A stretch of DNA of 6,763 bases from an uncultured Bacteroidota bacterium (lineage in GTDB: Bacteria; Bacteroidota; Bacteroidia; 2-12-FULL-35-15). Location: positions 1 through 6,763 of the forward strand of contig CAIRRW010000176.1 in assembly GCA_903881065.1 (NCBI GenBank), in the 5' to 3' direction. The notes beneath the pieces are model-generated. The model was not told the origin of the DNA. It saw only the letters and a program-made list of their open reading frames with translations, and ran no database searches. The position numbers were made by a program, and so were the translations under genes. Positions 4,412-6,763 of this stretch are shown in pieces (the stretch's first letter is position 1; every line of letters starts with the position of its first letter).

Positions 4412-6763
4412 ATGAAAAAACTTTTACTACTTATTTTATTATTAACTTCTACATTAATGTTTGCACAACCTGCAAATAATAATTGTTCTGGTGCGCAGAA
4501 TTTAGGAACATTAGGTGCGCCAGGAAACTGTGGTTCAGCTATCGTAAATGGTGCTACTACAACTGTTGCTGGTACGCTCGTTGGTGCAACACCGGAAAAT
4601 CCTTATGTAACTTTAGGTGGTTGTGGAATGGCATCACCTGCCAATAGTGTTTGGTATAGATTTACCGATCCAATCAATGGATATGGTGCAGTAATCAGCA
4701 TCTCGGGAGCAACGTTTACAAATCCTAATATTGCGTTATACACTGGTACAAATTGTAATAATCTTGTCGGTGTAGATTGTATTGTTGGAGCAGCAGGTGC
4801 AGCAACGCTCAATATAGGAGCAGGTATGATACCTGGACAAACATATTATATTTTTATTAGTGGAAATACCGGGCAAACTGGAACATTTACACTTAGCGCA
4901 AATGCTTATCAGAATTGTTCAACCTGTAACAATTCATCAATACTTACGGTATCACCATTACCCGTTAATGGAACCTATCAACCTGGGCAGACTGTTAATT
5001 TTTGTTATCACATTACTCAATGGACGCAGGAAGCAAACAATTGGCTTCATGGTGTACAATTGTCGTTTGGCCCAGGATGGAATGTGGCATCACTTATTGC
5101 AAACCCTCCTCCTGCTTATTTGTCTAACAATTCATATTGGGGAGGGGCAATACCTACTTGCGGCAATTGGAAATATTATCCTGGAGGAACCGTAAGTTCA
5201 GCAACAGGGCTTACTTGGCCTGCAGGTTTTTATTATGATGGAACTTATTCAACAAATGCAGGTGGCAATGTTAATGGCTGTGTATTAGTTGATGGAAATC
5301 CTGGCAATAATTTTGGCGATGGAGTTGGATGTGTTAATTGTATTTTTAATCCGGGTTCTGGAGATTGGAATTTTTGTTGGTCAATTCAAGTTGCATCAGG
5401 CTGTAACCCCGGAATGAGCTTACTTACAGCTGTAAATACCAGTGGAGACGGTGAGTCAGGTTTATGGTCAAGTGCAGGTTGTTCTGGAGATCCAGCAGCT
5501 ACATTCGATGCAATAATTGCTTGTTGCCCGCCTAATGTTTCAAGTACTGCCACATGTGCTAATTTATCAACTGGAACTGCTACTGCCACACCTGTTGGTT
5601 CAGCAAGCCCTTACGTATATTTATGGACAACTGGTGGACAATCAACTCAAACGGCTACAGGTTTAGCTCCAGGAACCTATACTGTTAGTGTAACGGATGT
5701 AAATTTATGTAAATCAACAGCCACAGTTGTTGTTACAGCTAATCCTGTACCAACAGCTACAGCAATTACAAATATTACTCAGTGTGTAGGAACTACAGTC
5801 ACTGTTCCTGCTTTTGTCAGCAGTCCTGTCGGCGCCAATTTCGCTTGGACTAGTTCCAATACTGCTATTGGTTTGGCTTCAAGCGGAACTGGAAACATCC
5901 CAAGTTTTACTGCAACGAATGCTACAGGTTCTCCTATTACATCAACAATAACTTTTACACCTACCACTCTTGCTCCTGCATCTTGCGTTGGTACATCCTA
6001 TACTTTTACGATCACTGTCAATCCATTGCCGGTTACTACCGTCAACTCGCCGACCATTTGTGCAGGGCAGACTGCTACGCTTACAGCTGCAGGTGCAACT
6101 ACCTATACCTGGAGTGCAGGGGTGACTTCTACCGGTGTGACTACAGGTACTGCCAGTCCTGCTTCAACAACTTCCTATACCGTAACCGGTACCTCGCTTG
6201 GATGTTCTTCTACTGCTGTAGCGACGATGACCGTTAATCCATTACCCGTAACTACCGTCAACTCGCCGACCATTTGTGCTGGGCAGACTGCTACGCTTAC
6301 AGCTGCTGGTGCAACTACCTATACCTGGAGCGCAGGGGTGACTTCTACAGGTGTCAATACAGGTACTGCCACTCCTGCTGCAACAACTTCCTATACCGTG
6401 ACCGGTACTTCGATCGGCTGTTCAACTACTGCTGTAGCGACGATAACAGTAAATCCATTACCCGTAACTACCGTCAACTCTCCTACCATTTGTGCTGGGC
6501 AGACTGCTACGCTTACAGCTGCTGGTGCAACTACCTATACCTGGAGTGCAGGGGTGACTTCAACAGGTGTGACTTCAGGTACTGCCAGTCCTGCTGCAAC
6601 AACATCTTATACCGTGACCGGTACTTCGCTCGGCTGTTCAACTACTGCTGTAGCGACGGTAACAGTAAATCCATTACCCGTAACAACCGTTAACTCACCA
6701 ACCATTTGTGCAGGGCAGACTGCTACGCTTACTGCTGCAGGTGCTACAACATATACCTGGAGC
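4412..6763 (+). CDS. Large SprB/PKD/Ig-repeat surface adhesin, 3' end outside window
   Basis: The frame is open from ATG 4412 through the last base, giving 784 residues without a stop. Residues 1-18 are a signal peptide ending FA before Gln19. Residues 22-166 resemble the PPC-like jelly-roll domains of Bacteroidota surface proteins, with VWYRF (80-84), an NIALYTG motif (106-112) and PGQTYYIFISG (141-151). Residues 167-372 are rich in Cys, Trp and Gly, with FCYHITQW (197-204), NWLHG (210-214), FGPGWNV (219-225) and a CC pair (371-372); I cannot name this domain. Residues 380-442 are an SprB-type repeat (YLWTTGG at 403-409, GLAPGTYTVSVTD at 417-429). Residues 444-536 are PKD/Ig-like (C458, W479, C525). 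From 537, 72-aa Ig-like repeats run to the edge. Such proteins are usually cell-surface adhesins exported by the T9SS with a type B C-terminal domain; here that end is not visible. It lies in tandem with the small secreted-protein gene. Confidence 0.88.
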   Translation, partial: MKKLLLLILLLTSTLMFAQPANNNCSGAQNLGTLGAPGNCGSAIVNGATTTVAGTLVGATPENPYVTLGGCGMASPANSVWYRFTDPINGYGAVISISGATFTNPNIALYTGTNCNNLVGVDCIVGAAGAATLNIGAGMIPGQTYYIFISGNTGQTGTFTLSANAYQNCSTCNNSSILTVSPLPVNGTYQPGQTVNFCYHITQWTQEANNWLHGVQLSFGPGWNVASLIANPPPAYLSNNSYWGGAIPTCGNWKYYPGGTVSSATGLTWPAGFYYDGTYSTNAGGNVNGCVLVDGNPGNNFGDGVGCVNCIFNPGSGDWNFCWSIQVASGCNPGMSLLTAVNTSGDGESGLWSSAGCSGDPAATFDAIIACCPPNVSSTATCANLSTGTATATPVGSASPYVYLWTTGGQSTQTATGLAPGTYTVSVTDVNLCKSTATVVVTANPVPTATAITNITQCVGTTVTVPAFVSSPVGANFAWTSSNTAIGLASSGTGNIPSFTATNATGSPITSTITFTPTTLAPASCVGTSYTFTITVNPLPVTTVNSPTICAGQTATLTAAGATTYTWSAGVTSTGVTTGTASPASTTSYTVTGTSLGCSSTAVATMTVNPLPVTTVNSPTICAGQTATLTAAGATTYTWSAGVTSTGVNTGTATPAATTSYTVTGTSIGCSTTAVATITVNPLPVTTVNSPTICAGQTATLTAAGATTYTWSAGVTSTGVTSGTASPAATTSYTVTGTSLGCSTTAVATVTVNPLPVTTVNSPTICAGQTATLTAAGATTYTWS
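6020..6763 (+). repeat. 216-bp (72-aa) in-frame tandem repeats inside the adhesin gene
   Basis: Units start at 6020, 6236, 6452 and 6668, an exact 216-bp period; the fourth is cut by the window edge after 96 bp. Counted by hand, units 1 and 2 differ at 21 of 216 bases, 1 and 3 at 23, and 2 and 3 at 12. Each unit starts NPLPVTTVNSPTICAGQ, and Cys14, Trp31 and Cys62 are conserved, the C-W-C pattern of an Ig-like beta-sandwich. No unit has a charged residue, and Thr plus Ser make up 31 of 72 residues in unit 1. GC is about 54% over 6241-6420, against about 33-37% in sampled stretches near the start of the same gene. Confidence 0.95.

Noticed and set aside
4603..5967. Minus-strand open frames at 4603-4812, 5386-5589 and 5779-5967 and a plus-strand frame at 4860-5195
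   Set aside because: All lie inside the adhesin gene, whose own frame has a signal peptide and recognisable domains. Their low-complexity Val/Ala/Pro or mixed content is what antisense or shifted readings of Thr/Gly/Ala-rich sequence give.
5983..6693. Two plus-strand open frames (5983-6237 and 6274-6693) encoding Cys/Tyr-rich repeated peptides
   Set aside because: They are out-of-frame readings of the 216-bp adhesin repeats. The repeat period keeps the alternative frame open, there is no signal peptide or own start context, and the true frame is continuous from 4412.

Overview
The window looks like a chromosomal segment from a member of the Bacteroidota, probably an environmental Chitinophagales, Sphingobacteriales or Flavobacteriales-type genome; I cannot place it more finely. 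The reasons are AT-rich DNA, start regions without Shine-Dalgarno sequences, perfect matches to the Bacteroidota -7 promoter element TAnnTTTG, and the protein families present. These are a helix-hairpin-helix (HhH) outer-membrane barrel protein, a PorV/PorQ-like barrel, and a large SprB/PKD/Ig-repeat surface protein of the kind usually exported by the type IX secretion system (T9SS).

Layout. Bases 1-538 hold no convincing gene. They contain a degenerate 21-bp tandem array of about 15 units (139-453) with a 5-unit, 105-bp higher-order period, followed by a weak AT-rich hairpin. Bases 539-3553 are a two-gene minus-strand operon: first a 279-aa PorV/PorQ-like barrel (2714-3553), then, 12 bp downstream, a 720-aa protein with a secretion signal, a periplasmic HhH module and a long predicted barrel (539-2701, TTG start). 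Bases 3554-4009 are a divergent intergenic region with several candidate promoter elements and three inverted repeats. Bases 4010-6763 are a plus-strand pair: a 127-aa secreted protein of unknown function (4010-4393) and, 18 bp downstream, a large surface protein (4412 to the window end and beyond). That last gene has no stop codon inside the window. Its 784 visible residues are a signal peptide, a PPC-like jelly roll, a Cys/Trp/Gly-rich domain I cannot name, an SprB-type repeat, a PKD-like domain, and then 72-aa Ig-like repeats that continue past the edge.

How the genes may work together. The minus-strand pair are probably two outer-membrane proteins made together; their substrate is unknown, and the HhH module raises the possibility of nucleic-acid handling at the envelope. 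The plus-strand pair look like a small secreted accessory protein and a giant adhesin. That the adhesin is T9SS cargo is inference, because its C-terminal sorting domain lies outside the window. The most striking observations are the nested 21/105-bp array, the 350-residue stretch of the adhesin without a single charged residue, and repeats whose first 32 residues are invariant although their DNA has diverged at synonymous sites.
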